The translations under genes were made by a program, and so were the position numbers. From positions 1 through 42,854 of the forward strand of contig USPF01000014.1 in assembly GCA_900556555.1 (NCBI GenBank): DNA of 42,854 nucleotides, read 5' to 3'. A model generated the notes under the pieces. That model was given only the letters and a program-made list of their open reading frames with translations. It ran no database searches and had not been told where the DNA came from. Positions 31,697-41,071 of this stretch are shown here, piece after piece (position 1 is the stretch's first letter; every line of letters begins with the position of its first letter). The DNA comes from an uncultured Blautia sp. GTDB lineage: Bacteria > Bacillota > Clostridia > Lachnospirales > Lachnospiraceae.

Positions 31697-34615
31697 ATGA
31701 AAATGGAGCAGATACCAGCTTACGAATTAGTTACAGAACAGGAAATACCCGACATACATTCCATGGGTTATCTCCTGAAACATAAAAAAAGCGGTGCCAG
31801 AGTGATGGTACTGAAAAATGATGATGAAAACAAGGTCTTCAATATTGCCTTCCGCACCCCGCCGGCAGACAGCACAGGGGTGGCGCATATTCTGGAACAC
31901 AGTGTATTGTGTGGTTCTAAAAAGTTTCCGCTGAAGGATCCTTTTGTAGAATTGGTGAAAGGCTCATTGAATACCTTTTTAAATGCAATGACTTATCCGG
32001 ACAAGACCATGTATCCTGTAGCAAGCTGCAATGACCAGGATTTTAAGAATCTGATGCATGTCTATCTGGATGCTGTTTTCTTCCCGGATATTTATGAGAA
32101 GGAAGAGATTTTCCGTCAGGAGGGATGGCACTATGAATTAGAAGATGTGGACAGCCCTCTTACTTTGAATGGTGTCGTTTATAATGAAATGAAAGGTGCA
32201 TTTTCTTCCCCGGAGGATGTGCTGGACCGGGAAGTGTTTAATTCTCTGTTTCCAGATACCCCATACGGTGTGGAATCCGGCGGCGACCCAAAGTGTATCC
32301 CTGACCTGAAATACTCAGAATTCCTTTCCTTCCACAGCCGTTATTATCATCCGTCAAACAGCTATATTTATCTGTATGGAAACATGGATGTGGAAGAACG
32401 CCTTAACTGGATGGATCAGGAATATTTATCAAAATACGATGCCATTCCTGTAGATTCTGCCATTGCCCGCCAGGAGCCTTTCCAGGAAATGAAAGAACTG
32501 GTGATGGAATACCCGGTTACTGAAAATGAGCCGGAAGAGCAGAACAGCTATCTGGCTTATAATGTAGTAGTTGGAGACAGTCTGGATGTGGAATTCTGCA
32601 CTGCTTTTGAAGTACTGGATTACACCCTGTTAAGTGCACCGGGGGCACCTGTGAAGCAGGCACTTCTGGATGCAGGTATGGGAAAAGATATTATGGGTTC
32701 CTATGAAGACGGAATTTACCAGCCATTTTTCTCAATTGTAGCAAAAAATGCAGACCCACAGAACAAAGAGCGTTTTGTGCAGCTGATTCAGGATACTTTG
32801 AAAGACATAGTAGAAAAAGGAATGGATAAAAAAGCCATTGCAGCAGGAATCAACTATATGGAATTCCGGTTCCGGGAAGCTGATTTTTCTTCTTTCCCGA
32901 AAGGGCTTATGTATGGAATCGATGTGTTTGACAGCTGGTTATATGATGACAGCAAACCTTTTGACCATCTGAAACGCCTGGATATTTTTGCTGCATTAAA
33001 AGAAAAAGCCAAAACAGGATATTTCGAGGAACTGATAGAGAAATATCTCCTTAACAATACTCACGCATCCATTGTGGTGGTCAATCCGAAACGTGGACTT
33101 GCAGCTAAGCGTGAGAAAGAATTAGAAGAAAAACTGGCTGCATATAAGGCGTCATTAACCCAGGAAGAAAAAGAAAATCTGGTTGCAAAGACGAAACATT
33201 TGAAAGCTTATCAGGATGCACCGGAGACAGAAGAGGCTTTGTGTACGATTCCTCTTTTGAACAGAAGTGATATCAGTACAGAAACAGCCAAAATCTACAA
33301 TACACCGAAAAAGGTGGGAGATACCCTGGTGCTCCACCATGATCTTTATACAAACGGTATCGGATATCTGGATTTGCTGTTTGATGTGAAGGAGGTTCCA
33401 GAGACACTGGTTCCATACCTTGGTATTTTGAAATCTGTTCTGGGATATGTGGATACAGAGCATTATACCTATGGAGAACTGTTCAATGAAATCAATGCCA
33501 GAAGCGGTGGTATTTTGTTCGGGCTTCAGGTCTTTGGAAACGCAAAGAATAATCAGGACACCATGCATATGGTTGGAATCAAAGCAAAAACCTTATATAA
33601 AGATTTGGGATTTGTCTTTGAGATGATTAAAGAAATCATCAGCACTTCCAAATTTGAGGATGATAAACGCCTCTATGAAATTATCGCAAAAATGAAATCA
33701 AGAATGCAGATGAGCATGGCTTCCGCAGGACACAGCACAGCCGTTGCCAGAGCACTGTCTTACTTTTCTGAAAATGCTTATTTTCAGGAAAAGACAACAG
33801 GTATTGATTTCTATAAATTCCTGGATGATATAGAAACCAATTTCCAGGAAAAGAAAGAAGCATTAAAAGCAAATCTGAATGTGTTAATGGGATATGTGTT
33901 CCGGCCGGAAAATCTTACGGTGAGCTACACAGCAGATAGCGAAGGATATCAGTATCTGGAAAAAGAAGTAGAAGGATTGAAACAAGTGCTTTATACACAG
34001 GAAATCAAGCCTGGACAGTTTGTGCCGGAACTGAAAGTGAAAAACGAAGGATTTAAAACCTCCGGACAGGTACAATATGTGGCAGCAGCAGGCAATTTCC
34101 GTGAAGCTGGTTATGAATATACAGGCGCACTGAGGATTCTGAAGGTAATGTTAAGCTATGAGTATTTGTGGACTAACATTCGTGTAAAAGGCGGGGCTTA
34201 TGGCTGTATGAGTGCTTTCAGAAGAAACGGAGACGGATACCTGGTTTCTTACAGAGACCCAAATCTTGGAAAGACCCTGGAGGTATTCAGGAAAACAGGA
34301 GAATTTATCCGTTCCTTTGATGCGGATGAAAGAGAAATGACAAAATATATCATTGGAACCATCAGTGAACTGGATACTCCTATGACACCTTCCGGAAAGG
34401 GAAGTATGTCCTTAAATGCCTGGTTCTCCAAGGTGACAGAAGAAGATTTGAAACAGGAGAGAATGGAGATTTTAAAGGCACAGCCGGAGGATATCAGAAA
34501 ACTTGCCGGAATTGTAGATGCAGTTATGGAACAGAACCGTATCTGTGTTGTAGGAAGCGAAGAGAAACTGGAACAGGAGAAAGCAGTATTTGGTACACTG
34601 ACAAACTTACTGTAA
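31697..34615 (+). CDS. M16C insulinase-family metalloprotease (presequence protease/PreP-like)
   Basis: This 972-residue protein starts at ATG 31697 (GGAGG with good spacing). The inverted zinc motif HILEH (H64, E67, H68) is intact, followed by SVLCGSKKFPLKDPFVELVKG and NAMTYPDKTMYPVAS, typical of M16C/PreP. The rest shows the four-domain layout including the second-half RVKGGAYGC segment that binds the substrate terminus. It has no signal peptide, so it probably degrades short peptides in the cytoplasm. It precedes era and recO by 12 bp and is likely co-transcribed with them. Confidence 0.93.
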   Translation: MKMEQIPAYELVTEQEIPDIHSMGYLLKHKKSGARVMVLKNDDENKVFNIAFRTPPADSTGVAHILEHSVLCGSKKFPLKDPFVELVKGSLNTFLNAMTYPDKTMYPVASCNDQDFKNLMHVYLDAVFFPDIYEKEEIFRQEGWHYELEDVDSPLTLNGVVYNEMKGAFSSPEDVLDREVFNSLFPDTPYGVESGGDPKCIPDLKYSEFLSFHSRYYHPSNSYIYLYGNMDVEERLNWMDQEYLSKYDAIPVDSAIARQEPFQEMKELVMEYPVTENEPEEQNSYLAYNVVVGDSLDVEFCTAFEVLDYTLLSAPGAPVKQALLDAGMGKDIMGSYEDGIYQPFFSIVAKNADPQNKERFVQLIQDTLKDIVEKGMDKKAIAAGINYMEFRFREADFSSFPKGLMYGIDVFDSWLYDDSKPFDHLKRLDIFAALKEKAKTGYFEELIEKYLLNNTHASIVVVNPKRGLAAKREKELEEKLAAYKASLTQEEKENLVAKTKHLKAYQDAPETEEALCTIPLLNRSDISTETAKIYNTPKKVGDTLVLHHDLYTNGIGYLDLLFDVKEVPETLVPYLGILKSVLGYVDTEHYTYGELFNEINARSGGILFGLQVFGNAKNNQDTMHMVGIKAKTLYKDLGFVFEMIKEIISTSKFEDDKRLYEIIAKMKSRMQMSMASAGHSTAVARALSYFSENAYFQEKTTGIDFYKFLDDIETNFQEKKEALKANLNVLMGYVFRPENLTVSYTADSEGYQYLEKEVEGLKQVLYTQEIKPGQFVPELKVKNEGFKTSGQVQYVAAAGNFREAGYEYTGALRILKVMLSYEYLWTNIRVKGGAYGCMSAFRRNGDGYLVSYRDPNLGKTLEVFRKTGEFIRSFDADEREMTKYIIGTISELDTPMTPSGKGSMSLNAWFSKVTEEDLKQERMEILKAQPEDIRKLAGIVDAVMEQNRICVVGSEEKLEQEKAVFGTLTNLL

Positions 34616-34627
34616 AGAGGAGCGTAT

Positions 34628-35536
34628 ATGAGGAAAGATTTTAAATCAGGCTTTGCAGCCATTATCGGAAGACCAAATGTAGGGAAATCTACATTGATGA
34701 ATCATCTGATCGGACAAAAGATTGCAATTACATCCAGAAAACCACAGACTACCAGAAACAGGATTCAAACGGTATATACGGATGAACAGGGACAGATTGT
34801 ATTTCTGGATACACCGGGAATTCACAAGGCAAAAAACAAACTTGGAGAGTATATGGTCAATGTTGCCCAGAGAACCTTTAAGGATGCAGATGTGATTCTG
34901 TGGCTGGTGGAGGCCAGTACCTATGTGGGAGCAGGTGAACGGCATATTGCAGAGCAGCTAAAAACATGTAAGCTTCCGGTGATTCTGGTGATCAACAAAG
35001 TAGATACTGTAAAAAAAGAAGAAGTTCCGTCATTTATCCAGGCGTACAGAAATCTTTATGATTTTGCAGAGATTGTTCCGGTGTCTGCACTGAGAAGCCA
35101 GAATCTGGATACACTTCTGGAATGTATTTTTAAATATCTGCCTTATGGTCCGCAGTTCTATGATGAAGATACCGTGACCGATCAGCCGCAGAGACAGATT
35201 GTGGCTGAAATGATCCGTGAAAAAGCCCTGCGTACACTGGATGAAGAGATTCCTCACGGTATTGCAGTGACCATTGACAGGATGAAAGAACGCCCTGACG
35301 GAAAGATTGTGGATATTGATGCCACCATCATCTGTGAGAGAGACAGCCACAAGGGAATTATTATTGGAAAACAGGGAGCAATGCTGAAGAAAATCGGCAG
35401 CGCTGCCAGATATGAGATAGAAAATATGCTGGAACAGAAAGTGAACCTGAAGGTCTGGGTAAAAGTAAAGAAAGACTGGAGAGACAGTGACTATCTCATC
35501 AAAAACTTTGGATACGATAAGAAGGAAATTGAATGA
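34628..35536 (+). CDS. era: GTPase Era
   Basis: This 302-residue protein has G1 GRPNVGKST (14-22), G3 DTPGIH, G4 NKVD and G5 SAL, then a C-terminal KH domain with [15 protein letters not shown]. Era binds the 3' end of 16S rRNA and assists 30S maturation. GAGGAG precedes the ATG. Its stop overlaps the recO start by 4 bp, the frequent era-recO arrangement. Length and motifs are normal. Confidence 0.97.
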   Translation: MRKDFKSGFAAIIGRPNVGKSTLMNHLIGQKIAITSRKPQTTRNRIQTVYTDEQGQIVFLDTPGIHKAKNKLGEYMVNVAQRTFKDADVILWLVEASTYVGAGERHIAEQLKTCKLPVILVINKVDTVKKEEVPSFIQAYRNLYDFAEIVPVSALRSQNLDTLLECIFKYLPYGPQFYDEDTVTDQPQRQIVAEMIREKALRTLDEEIPHGIAVTIDRMKERPDGKIVDIDATIICERDSHKGIIIGKQGAMLKKIGSAARYEIENMLEQKVNLKVWVKVKKDWRDSDYLIKNFGYDKKEIE

Positions 35537-36294
35537 GTGATTCCATTACAGTTACCGGCATGGTCTTGTCAGCCATGCCGGTAGGTGATTATGATAAGAG
35601 ACTTGTCATACTGACAAAAGAAAGAGGGAAAATAACAGCCTTTGCAAAAGGGGCAAGACGGCAGAACAGTGCCCTGATGGCAGTTGCCAATCCTTTTGTG
35701 TTTGGGTCTTTTTTTCTTTATGAAGGAAGAACTTCCTATCAGCTCCGCCAGGCGTCTGTTAAGGAGTATTTTTCAGAACTGGCAGCAATTCAGCCCGGAG
35801 TATATTACGGTTTTTATTTTCTGGAACTGGCGGAGTATTATGCCAGTGAAAATACAGACGAAAAACAGATGCTGAATCTTTTATATGTGACCATGAAAGC
35901 ACTGATAAAACAAAAAATGGATAACCGTCTGATACAGCATATTTTTGAATTAAAAGCCATGACCATTAACGGAGAATACCCGGCTGTGTTTGCCTGCAGA
36001 ACCTGCGGTACCACAGAAAATCTCCAGTGGTTTTCCCTGGAAGAAGCAGGCGTATATTGCCGGGAATGTGGGGAAGCAGAGCATGGGCTTATTTATGTCA
36101 GCCCTTCTGCTCTTTATACCCTTCAGTTTATTATTGCGGCTAAATTAGAGAGGCTATATAGCTTTACGGTGACAAAAGAAGTGCTGGAGGAACTGGGAAG
36201 GGTTATGCGGGCATATACCAGGCGTTATATTGACAAAAACTTTAAAAGCCTGGATATCCTGCATCTTATGGGCAATCTTTATACAGATGGATAG
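35533..36294 (+). CDS. recO: DNA repair protein RecO
   Basis: This 253-residue protein has an N-terminal OB-fold ([37 protein letters not shown], split here as a positional description of residues 7-44), a helical domain and a four-cysteine zinc site CRTCG/CRECG near 155-180. RecO loads RecA at gaps with RecF/RecR. It is coupled to era by an ATGA overlap. The MATE gene follows after 25 bp. Nothing is unusual. Confidence 0.95.
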   Translation: MSDSITVTGMVLSAMPVGDYDKRLVILTKERGKITAFAKGARRQNSALMAVANPFVFGSFFLYEGRTSYQLRQASVKEYFSELAAIQPGVYYGFYFLELAEYYASENTDEKQMLNLLYVTMKALIKQKMDNRLIQHIFELKAMTINGEYPAVFACRTCGTTENLQWFSLEEAGVYCRECGEAEHGLIYVSPSALYTLQFIIAAKLERLYSFTVTKEVLEELGRVMRAYTRRYIDKNFKSLDILHLMGNLYTDG

Positions 36295-36319
36295 CAAAAT
36301 AGAGGAAATGAGGTGAAAA

Positions 36320-37648
36320 ATGACAAATTCAATTGCACAAAAATTTAATGTATTTACCTTACTGAAATTTGCCGTTCCTACTATGGTGATGATGGTCTTT
36401 ATGTCTCTCTATACCATTGTGGATGGGATTTTTGTTTCCAGGTTTGTGGGCAGCAATGCACTTTCAGCAGTAAATATTGTATATCCGGTACTGAACCTGT
36501 TATTTGCATGTGGGATTATGCTGTCTACCGGGGGAAGTGCTATTGTAGCGAGACAGATTGGAGAGAAACGTGATCAGGAGGCAAGAGAGAATTTTTCTCT
36601 TCTGGCAGCAGTAAGTGTTTTGATAGGTATTGTCATTCTGGCTCTTGGGCTGTTAGTTCTTGAGCCGTTGTGCCGGGTTCTGGGCGCAACACCGGTGATT
36701 ATGGAGGATTGTAAAATTTATCTTGGAGTGCTGCTTGGGTTTGGACCGCTGACCATGCTGCAGATGTTTTTTCAGGTGTTTTTTGTTACCGCTGGGAAAC
36801 CTGGTCTGGGACTTGTCCTTACCATTTCCGGTGGTGTCGCAAATATGGTGCTGGACTATGTACTTATGGGGCCTATGGAAATGGGAGTGCTGGGGGCGGC
36901 ACTGGCTACCGGGTTTGGACAGGCTATTATGGCGGTAGCTGGTGTAGGATACTTCTTTTGGGTAAAAGGAAGTCTGCATTTTGTAAAGCCGGTATTCCGT
37001 GGACAGATTCTCTTACAAAGCTGTGGAAACGGTTCTTCTGAAATGGTGAGCAACCTGTCTACAGCGGTAGTAACCTTTTTATTTAACATTACTATGCTGA
37101 GACTGGTAGGAGAAGACGGGGTCGCAGCCATTACCATTGTCTTATACGGGCAGTTTTTATTTACGTCTTTGTATCTTGGTTTTTCCATGGGCGTAGGTCC
37201 TGTGTTCAGTTTTAATTACGGAAACAAAAATCATGAACAGCTGAAGCGGATTTACAAAATCTGCAAATGGTTTATTCTTCTGTCTTCCATTGTGATTCTC
37301 GGCATTGCACTTGTGTTCTCTGAACCCATTGTAGGAATCTTTACGGGAGAGGAAAACCATACTTACGAACTGGCTGTGGAAGGATTTTTCCTGTTTTCCT
37401 TTAATTACCTGTTTGCAGGAATTAATATTTTTGCTTCAGCACTGTTTACTGCACTCTCGAATGGGAAGATTTCTGCCATTATTTCTTTTTGCAGAACCTT
37501 TGTTTTTATTGTAGCAAGCATTGTGCTCCTGCCTATGATCATGGGAATTACAGGAGTGTGGCTGGCTGTGCCTTTGGCAGAACTCATTACTTTATTTATT
37601 TCAGCGGGGTATTTAAAAGGGCAAAAAAAGGTTTATCATTATGGATGA
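36320..37648 (+). CDS. MATE family efflux transporter
   Basis: This 442-residue protein has twelve predicted helices in two halves. The family features are FAVPTMVMMVFMSLYTIVDGIF near 17-36 and the TGGSAIVARQIGE segment near 71-84; the second half begins around residue 235. MATE pumps export cationic drugs or metabolites using Na+ or H+. GAGGTG lies 5 nt before the ATG. It follows recO closely and may be read from the same transcript; no terminator is seen between them. Substrate unknown. Confidence 0.9.
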   Translation: MTNSIAQKFNVFTLLKFAVPTMVMMVFMSLYTIVDGIFVSRFVGSNALSAVNIVYPVLNLLFACGIMLSTGGSAIVARQIGEKRDQEARENFSLLAAVSVLIGIVILALGLLVLEPLCRVLGATPVIMEDCKIYLGVLLGFGPLTMLQMFFQVFFVTAGKPGLGLVLTISGGVANMVLDYVLMGPMEMGVLGAALATGFGQAIMAVAGVGYFFWVKGSLHFVKPVFRGQILLQSCGNGSSEMVSNLSTAVVTFLFNITMLRLVGEDGVAAITIVLYGQFLFTSLYLGFSMGVGPVFSFNYGNKNHEQLKRIYKICKWFILLSSIVILGIALVFSEPIVGIFTGEENHTYELAVEGFFLFSFNYLFAGINIFASALFTALSNGKISAIISFCRTFVFIVASIVLLPMIMGITGVWLAVPLAELITLFISAGYLKGQKKVYHYG

Positions 37649-37681
37649 CAAGAGAATTTACTAAATTCTGCTGTTTAAAGG

Positions 37682-37710
37682 TTGAAAAGATGTATCTGAA
37701 CAGGTATAAT
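37682..37710 (+). promoter_or_regulatory. Promoter of the glycyl-tRNA synthetase gene
   Basis: TTGAAA (37682-37687), 17 nt, TATAAT (37705-37710). The leader is only about 48 nt, too short for a T-box. Confidence 0.8.
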
Positions 37711-37764
37711 AGTGGCTATCAGTAAATTTAGCAAAAGTGATAAAGCATAGAGGAGATTATAAAC

Positions 37765-39159
37765 ATGGAAAAGACAATGGAAAAAATCGTAGCACTTGCG
37801 AAATCAAGAGGTTTTGTATATCCTGGTTCCGAAATCTACGGCGGTCTTGCAAACACATGGGATTATGGTAACCTGGGTGTGGAATTAAAGAACAATGTAA
37901 AAAAAGCATGGTGGCAGAAGTTTGTTATGGAAAGCCCATACAATGTAGGTGTTGACTGCGCCATTCTGATGAACCCTCAGACATGGGTGGCTTCCGGACA
38001 TTTAGGAGGATTTGCAGACCCTCTGATGGACTGTAAGGAATGCCATGAGCGTTTCCGTGCAGATAAGATCATCGAAGACTACTGTGCAGAAAAGGGCATT
38101 GAGCTGGAAGGAAGCGTAGATGCATGGACACAGGAGCAGATGAAAGATTTTATTGAAGAACATCAGATTCCATGTCCTACCTGTGGAAAACATAACTTTA
38201 CCGATATCCGTCAGTTTAATTTGATGTTTAAAACCTTCCAGGGTGTTACAGAAGATGCAAAAAATACCGTTTATTTGAGACCGGAGACCGCTCAGGGTAT
38301 TTTTGTAAACTTCAAGAATGTACAGAGAACTTCCAGAAAGAAACTTCCATTTGGTATTGGCCAGATTGGTAAATCTTTCCGTAATGAGATTACACCTGGA
38401 AACTTTACCTTCCGTACCCGTGAGTTTGAACAGATGGAATTAGAATTCTTCTGTAAACCAGACACAGACCTTGAGTGGTTTGCATACTGGAAACAGTTCT
38501 GTTTAGACTGGCTCTACAGCCTTGGATTAAAAGAAGAAGAAATCCGTTACCGTGACCATTCACCAGAAGAACTCTGCTTCTACAGCAAGGCTACTACAGA
38601 CGTAGAATTCCTGTTCCCATTCGGATGGGGCGAACTGTGGGGAATCGCTGACAGAACAGATTATGACCTGACACAGCATCAGAATGTTTCCGGTCAGGAT
38701 ATGACCTATTTTGATGATGAAACAAACCAGAAATACATTCCATATGTTATTGAGCCGTCTCTGGGAGCTGACCGTATGGTGCTCGCATTCCTGTGTAGTG
38801 CTTACGATGAAGAAGTTCTGGATGCAGAAAAGAATGATGTACGTACTGTGCTTCACTTCCATCCTGCACTGGCTCCTGTAAAGATTGGTGTGCTTCCGCT
38901 TTCTAAGAAATTAAATGAAGGTGCACTGAAAGTATTTACAGAGCTTTCCAAGAAATACAACTGCGAATTTGATGACAGAGGTAATATTGGAAAACGTTAC
39001 CGCCGTCAGGATGAGATCGGTACACCATTCTGTGTAACCTATGATTTCGATTCTGAGACAGATGGAGCAGTGACAGTCCGTGACAGAGATACCATGGAAC
39101 AGGAAAGAATCAAAATCGAAGATTTGAAAGCATACTTCGAAGAAAAGTTCACATTTTAA
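37765..39159 (+). CDS. glyQS: Glycyl-tRNA synthetase, single-chain (alpha2) type
   Basis: This 464-residue class II synthetase is of the archaeal/eukaryotic-like alpha2 type rather than the bacterial two-subunit GlyQ/GlyS. It starts [15 protein letters not shown] zinc-like insertion has [12 protein letters not shown] and CPTCGKHNF. Motif 2 is FRNEIT (with R.REFEQME after it), and motif 3 is [10 protein letters not shown]. The anticodon-binding domain occupies the last ~100 residues. GAGGAG precedes the ATG. It stands alone behind a consensus promoter, and there is no T-box leader, which is notable because many Firmicute glycyl-tRNA synthetases have one. Confidence 0.95.
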   Translation: MEKTMEKIVALAKSRGFVYPGSEIYGGLANTWDYGNLGVELKNNVKKAWWQKFVMESPYNVGVDCAILMNPQTWVASGHLGGFADPLMDCKECHERFRADKIIEDYCAEKGIELEGSVDAWTQEQMKDFIEEHQIPCPTCGKHNFTDIRQFNLMFKTFQGVTEDAKNTVYLRPETAQGIFVNFKNVQRTSRKKLPFGIGQIGKSFRNEITPGNFTFRTREFEQMELEFFCKPDTDLEWFAYWKQFCLDWLYSLGLKEEEIRYRDHSPEELCFYSKATTDVEFLFPFGWGELWGIADRTDYDLTQHQNVSGQDMTYFDDETNQKYIPYVIEPSLGADRMVLAFLCSAYDEEVLDAEKNDVRTVLHFHPALAPVKIGVLPLSKKLNEGALKVFTELSKKYNCEFDDRGNIGKRYRRQDEIGTPFCVTYDFDSETDGAVTVRDRDTMEQERIKIEDLKAYFEEKFTF

Positions 39160-39169
39160 TACTTAAACC

Positions 39170-39209
39170 AATCAAAAGGCTGTTGCTTGAATGCAATGGC
39201 CTTTTGATT
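39170..39209 (+). terminator. Hairpin after glycyl-tRNA synthetase
   Basis: AATCAAAAGGC (39170-39180) pairs with GCCTTTTGATT (39199-39209), extended by TGTTGC/GCAATG inside, giving about 17 bp. There is no T-tract after the stem, so termination efficiency is uncertain. Confidence 0.6.
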
Positions 39210-39256
39210 AGAGTACATTTGGTTTTCTGCTTTTAGGAAACTTAAGAAAGGGAATA

Positions 39257-39285
39257 TTGATTTATAAAGATACATATGCTATAAT
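39257..39285 (+). promoter_or_regulatory. Promoter of the antitoxin RNA
   Basis: TTGATT (39257-39262), exactly 17 nt, consensus TATAAT (39280-39285). No protein-coding frame of any length follows before the terminator at 39326, so it most likely drives the short RNA. Confidence 0.75.
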
Positions 39286-39291
39286 GCCAGT

Positions 39292-39360
39292 AGGCAAAGT
39301 GATAAGAGTGTCCATGGTGGCACGCAAAAACCCCCAGAGTCGCAACCTCTGGGGGTTTTC
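39292..39360 (+). ncRNA. Putative type I antitoxin RNA (RNAII-like)
   Basis: An RNA of about 70 nt is predicted from the promoter at 39257 to the terminator at 39326-39360. Its segment 39301-39321 (GATAAGAGTGTCCATGGTGG...) nearly repeats 39476-39498, the complement of the toxin start region. The RNA can therefore pair with the toxin mRNA over its start codon: two 8-bp blocks plus GGC, separated by a 2-nt bulge and a 2-nt mismatch. This is the arrangement known from the Fst/par RNAI-RNAII system. Confidence 0.65.
39326..39360. terminator. Bidirectional terminator shared by toxin mRNA and antitoxin RNA
   Basis: AAAACCCCCAGAG (39327-39339) pairs perfectly with CTCTGGGGGTTTT (39347-39359) around a 7-nt loop. 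T-tracts are present in both directions, so each transcript ends in the sequence complementary to the other. Confidence 0.9.
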
Positions 39361-39405
39361 TATTCCGTTTTAGGTGGGTGGTTTATACCCAAGGCTGACT
39401 ACCAG

Positions 39406-39492
39406 CTATTTATCTCCATCCAGCCATTTGCAAATGTAGTAGGCAACTACACTTGCCAAGATAGAAATATAAAATGATAAGAGTATGTCCAT
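39406..39492 (-). CDS. Small hydrophobic peptide, probable Fst-like type I toxin (28 aa)
   Basis: ATG at 39492 (- strand) follows an excellent GGGGGTGA ribosome site 6 nt upstream. The 28-residue peptide begins MDILLSFYISILASVV, spans the membrane once (about residues 4-20) and ends in the charged tail YYICKWLDGDK. Size, single helix and W-L-D..D-K tail fit Fst/holin-like type I toxins of Firmicutes. About 50 nt after the stop the transcript meets the bidirectional terminator. A possible -10 TATTAT lies at 39535-39540 (- strand) with a weak -35. It is too short for normal gene callers. Confidence 0.75.
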   Translation of the reverse strand: MDILLSFYISILASVVAYYICKWLDGDK

Positions 39493-39580
39493 GACGGCTC
39501 ACCCCCTTCCTCTACCTGTCTATTACGCCTAAAAATAATAGAGTGATGGATAAAACTGCGGAAACTCGAGGAGCATAATC

Positions 39581-39609
39581 TTGTAAATTCGACAAAAGAT
39601 TGGTAAAAT
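39581..39609 (+). promoter_or_regulatory. Promoter of the capA-like gene
   Basis: TTGTAA (39581-39586), 17 nt, TAAAAT (39604-39609), 40 nt before the ATG. Confidence 0.65.
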
Positions 39610-39648
39610 AAACCTATATGAAGGAATTACAAGAAGGGGAAATGGAAT

Positions 39649-40932
39649 ATGGACGAAAGAGAAGAACTCCTGAAAAAAGACAGGGAGAGAGAACGCAGAA
39701 GGGAAGAACTTAGGCGAAAAAGAGAAGAAGAGGTACAGAGAAAGAAACGCCTTGCAGTTATTGTTGGAGTTTCGGTTGTGGCACTGCTTATCGTAGGGAC
39801 TATTGTGGGTGTACAGATATCCAAGAAACATAAAGCAGACAAGGCAGCAGAAAAAGCCAGACAGGAAAAACTGGCCAAAGAAAAAGAACAGGAAGAACAT
39901 ACCATAGAATTTCTTGCTGTAGGTGACAATATTGCCCACCAGGCCATCCGGGAATCCGGTATGCAGGAAGATGGCGTATGGAATTATGATCATGTATATC
40001 AGTATGTGAAAGAGGATGTAGAAGCAGCCGACCTGGCACTGGTAACACAGGAGACGGTATTTGTGGAGGACAGAAACCAGGTTTCCGGATATCCAAGTTT
40101 TGGTACACCTCCCGAATTTGGAGATGCACTGGTAAATACAGGGTTTGATGTTGTGGCACATGCGACAAACCATATTATGGACAAGGGTACAAAATCAATA
40201 GAATATACCATGGACTGGTGGAAGAACAATCATCCTGAGACAGAGATTCTCGGTATTCACGAAAGCAAGGAAGCGGCAGAGGGAATTTCGGTTATAAAGT
40301 GCAAGAAGCTGAAAGTGGCTATGGTGGATTATACCTATAGCCTGAATGGAATCGAACTTCCGTCAGGGAAACAATATCTTGTGGATGAATTTGATGAGGA
40401 CAAGGTAAGAGAAGATATCAGGAAAGCAAAAGAACTTGCAGATGTTGTCATCGCAGTGATGCATGTGGGAGTGGAATATGACATGGATGTAGACGAAGAG
40501 ACGCAGCAGTGGGTAGATATTTTCCTGAAAGAAGGTGTGGATATCGTAATTGGTTCTCATCCACATGTGGTCCGTACCATGGAAACCCTTACAGGGGAAG
40601 ACGGGCATAAGATGCTGGTGTATTATTCCCTTGGAAACTTTACATCCACCCAGAACGACCTTCCAAGCCTGTTAGGAGCAATGGCAAAGATTACCATCCG
40701 CAAAGATATGAAAACAGGAGAAATCCAGATACCAGAGCATGAGTTTATTCCATTGCTGATGTACTATGACCGGGAAAATCCGGCAGCGGCAATCTACAAA
40801 TTAGAAGATTATCCGGATGACCTCATTGAAAAACATTCCGTATATCAGGCAAACCCGGGAAAATTCTCCAAAGAGTATTATGAAACACTTTTTGAAGAGA
40901 TAAAAAGTAAAGGGAATGACGAAGGTATTTGA
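39649..40932 (+). CDS. CapA family (poly-gamma-glutamate synthesis protein-like) metallophosphatase, membrane-anchored
   Basis: This 427-residue protein has a very charged cytoplasmic N-terminus (residues 1-37, EERRR/KKR-rich coiled-coil), one membrane helix (38-58), a charged linker, and an extracytoplasmic PGA_cap domain: FLAVGDNIAH near 89, TNHIMDKG, VIAVMHVGVEYD, and GSHPHVVR. These are the usual metal-binding residues of the calcineurin-like CapA fold. Relatives act in capsule or poly-glutamate handling, but no capBCD genes are nearby, so a role in cell-surface polymer metabolism is only inferred. GGGG lies ~10 nt before the ATG. It is a single-gene unit. Confidence 0.87.
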   Translation: MDEREELLKKDRERERRREELRRKREEEVQRKKRLAVIVGVSVVALLIVGTIVGVQISKKHKADKAAEKARQEKLAKEKEQEEHTIEFLAVGDNIAHQAIRESGMQEDGVWNYDHVYQYVKEDVEAADLALVTQETVFVEDRNQVSGYPSFGTPPEFGDALVNTGFDVVAHATNHIMDKGTKSIEYTMDWWKNNHPETEILGIHESKEAAEGISVIKCKKLKVAMVDYTYSLNGIELPSGKQYLVDEFDEDKVREDIRKAKELADVVIAVMHVGVEYDMDVDEETQQWVDIFLKEGVDIVIGSHPHVVRTMETLTGEDGHKMLVYYSLGNFTSTQNDLPSLLGAMAKITIRKDMKTGEIQIPEHEFIPLLMYYDRENPAAAIYKLEDYPDDLIEKHSVYQANPGKFSKEYYETLFEEIKSKGNDEGI

Positions 40933-40986
40933 TGAATTGTATAAAATATATAAATAATACGAGAAAAATAAAAAAATAATATGCAA

Positions 40987-41023
40987 AAATCCATATCAAG
41001 ACTTGCTGATATGGATTTTTTTT
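40987..41023 (+). terminator. Terminator of the capA-like gene
   Basis: AAATCCATATCA (40987-40998) pairs perfectly with TGATATGGATTT (41007-41018), followed by T-tract. It overlaps the next promoter. Confidence 0.88.
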
Positions 41024-41031
41024 GTTATAAT
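41003..41031 (+). promoter_or_regulatory. Promoter of the PPi-phosphofructokinase gene, inside the capA terminator
   Basis: TTGCTG (41003-41008), 17 nt, TATAAT (41026-41031). The -35 lies in the terminator loop and the spacer is its 3' stem and T-tract. Confidence 0.7.
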
Positions 41032-41071
41032 GAATATCAGACTTAATTGTAAACAAGGAGGACGTGTCAAA

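Noticed and set aside
37711..37764. T-box leader for glycyl-tRNA synthetase
   Set aside because: Only about 48 nt separate the predicted transcript start from the ATG, and there is no T-box sequence or antiterminator.
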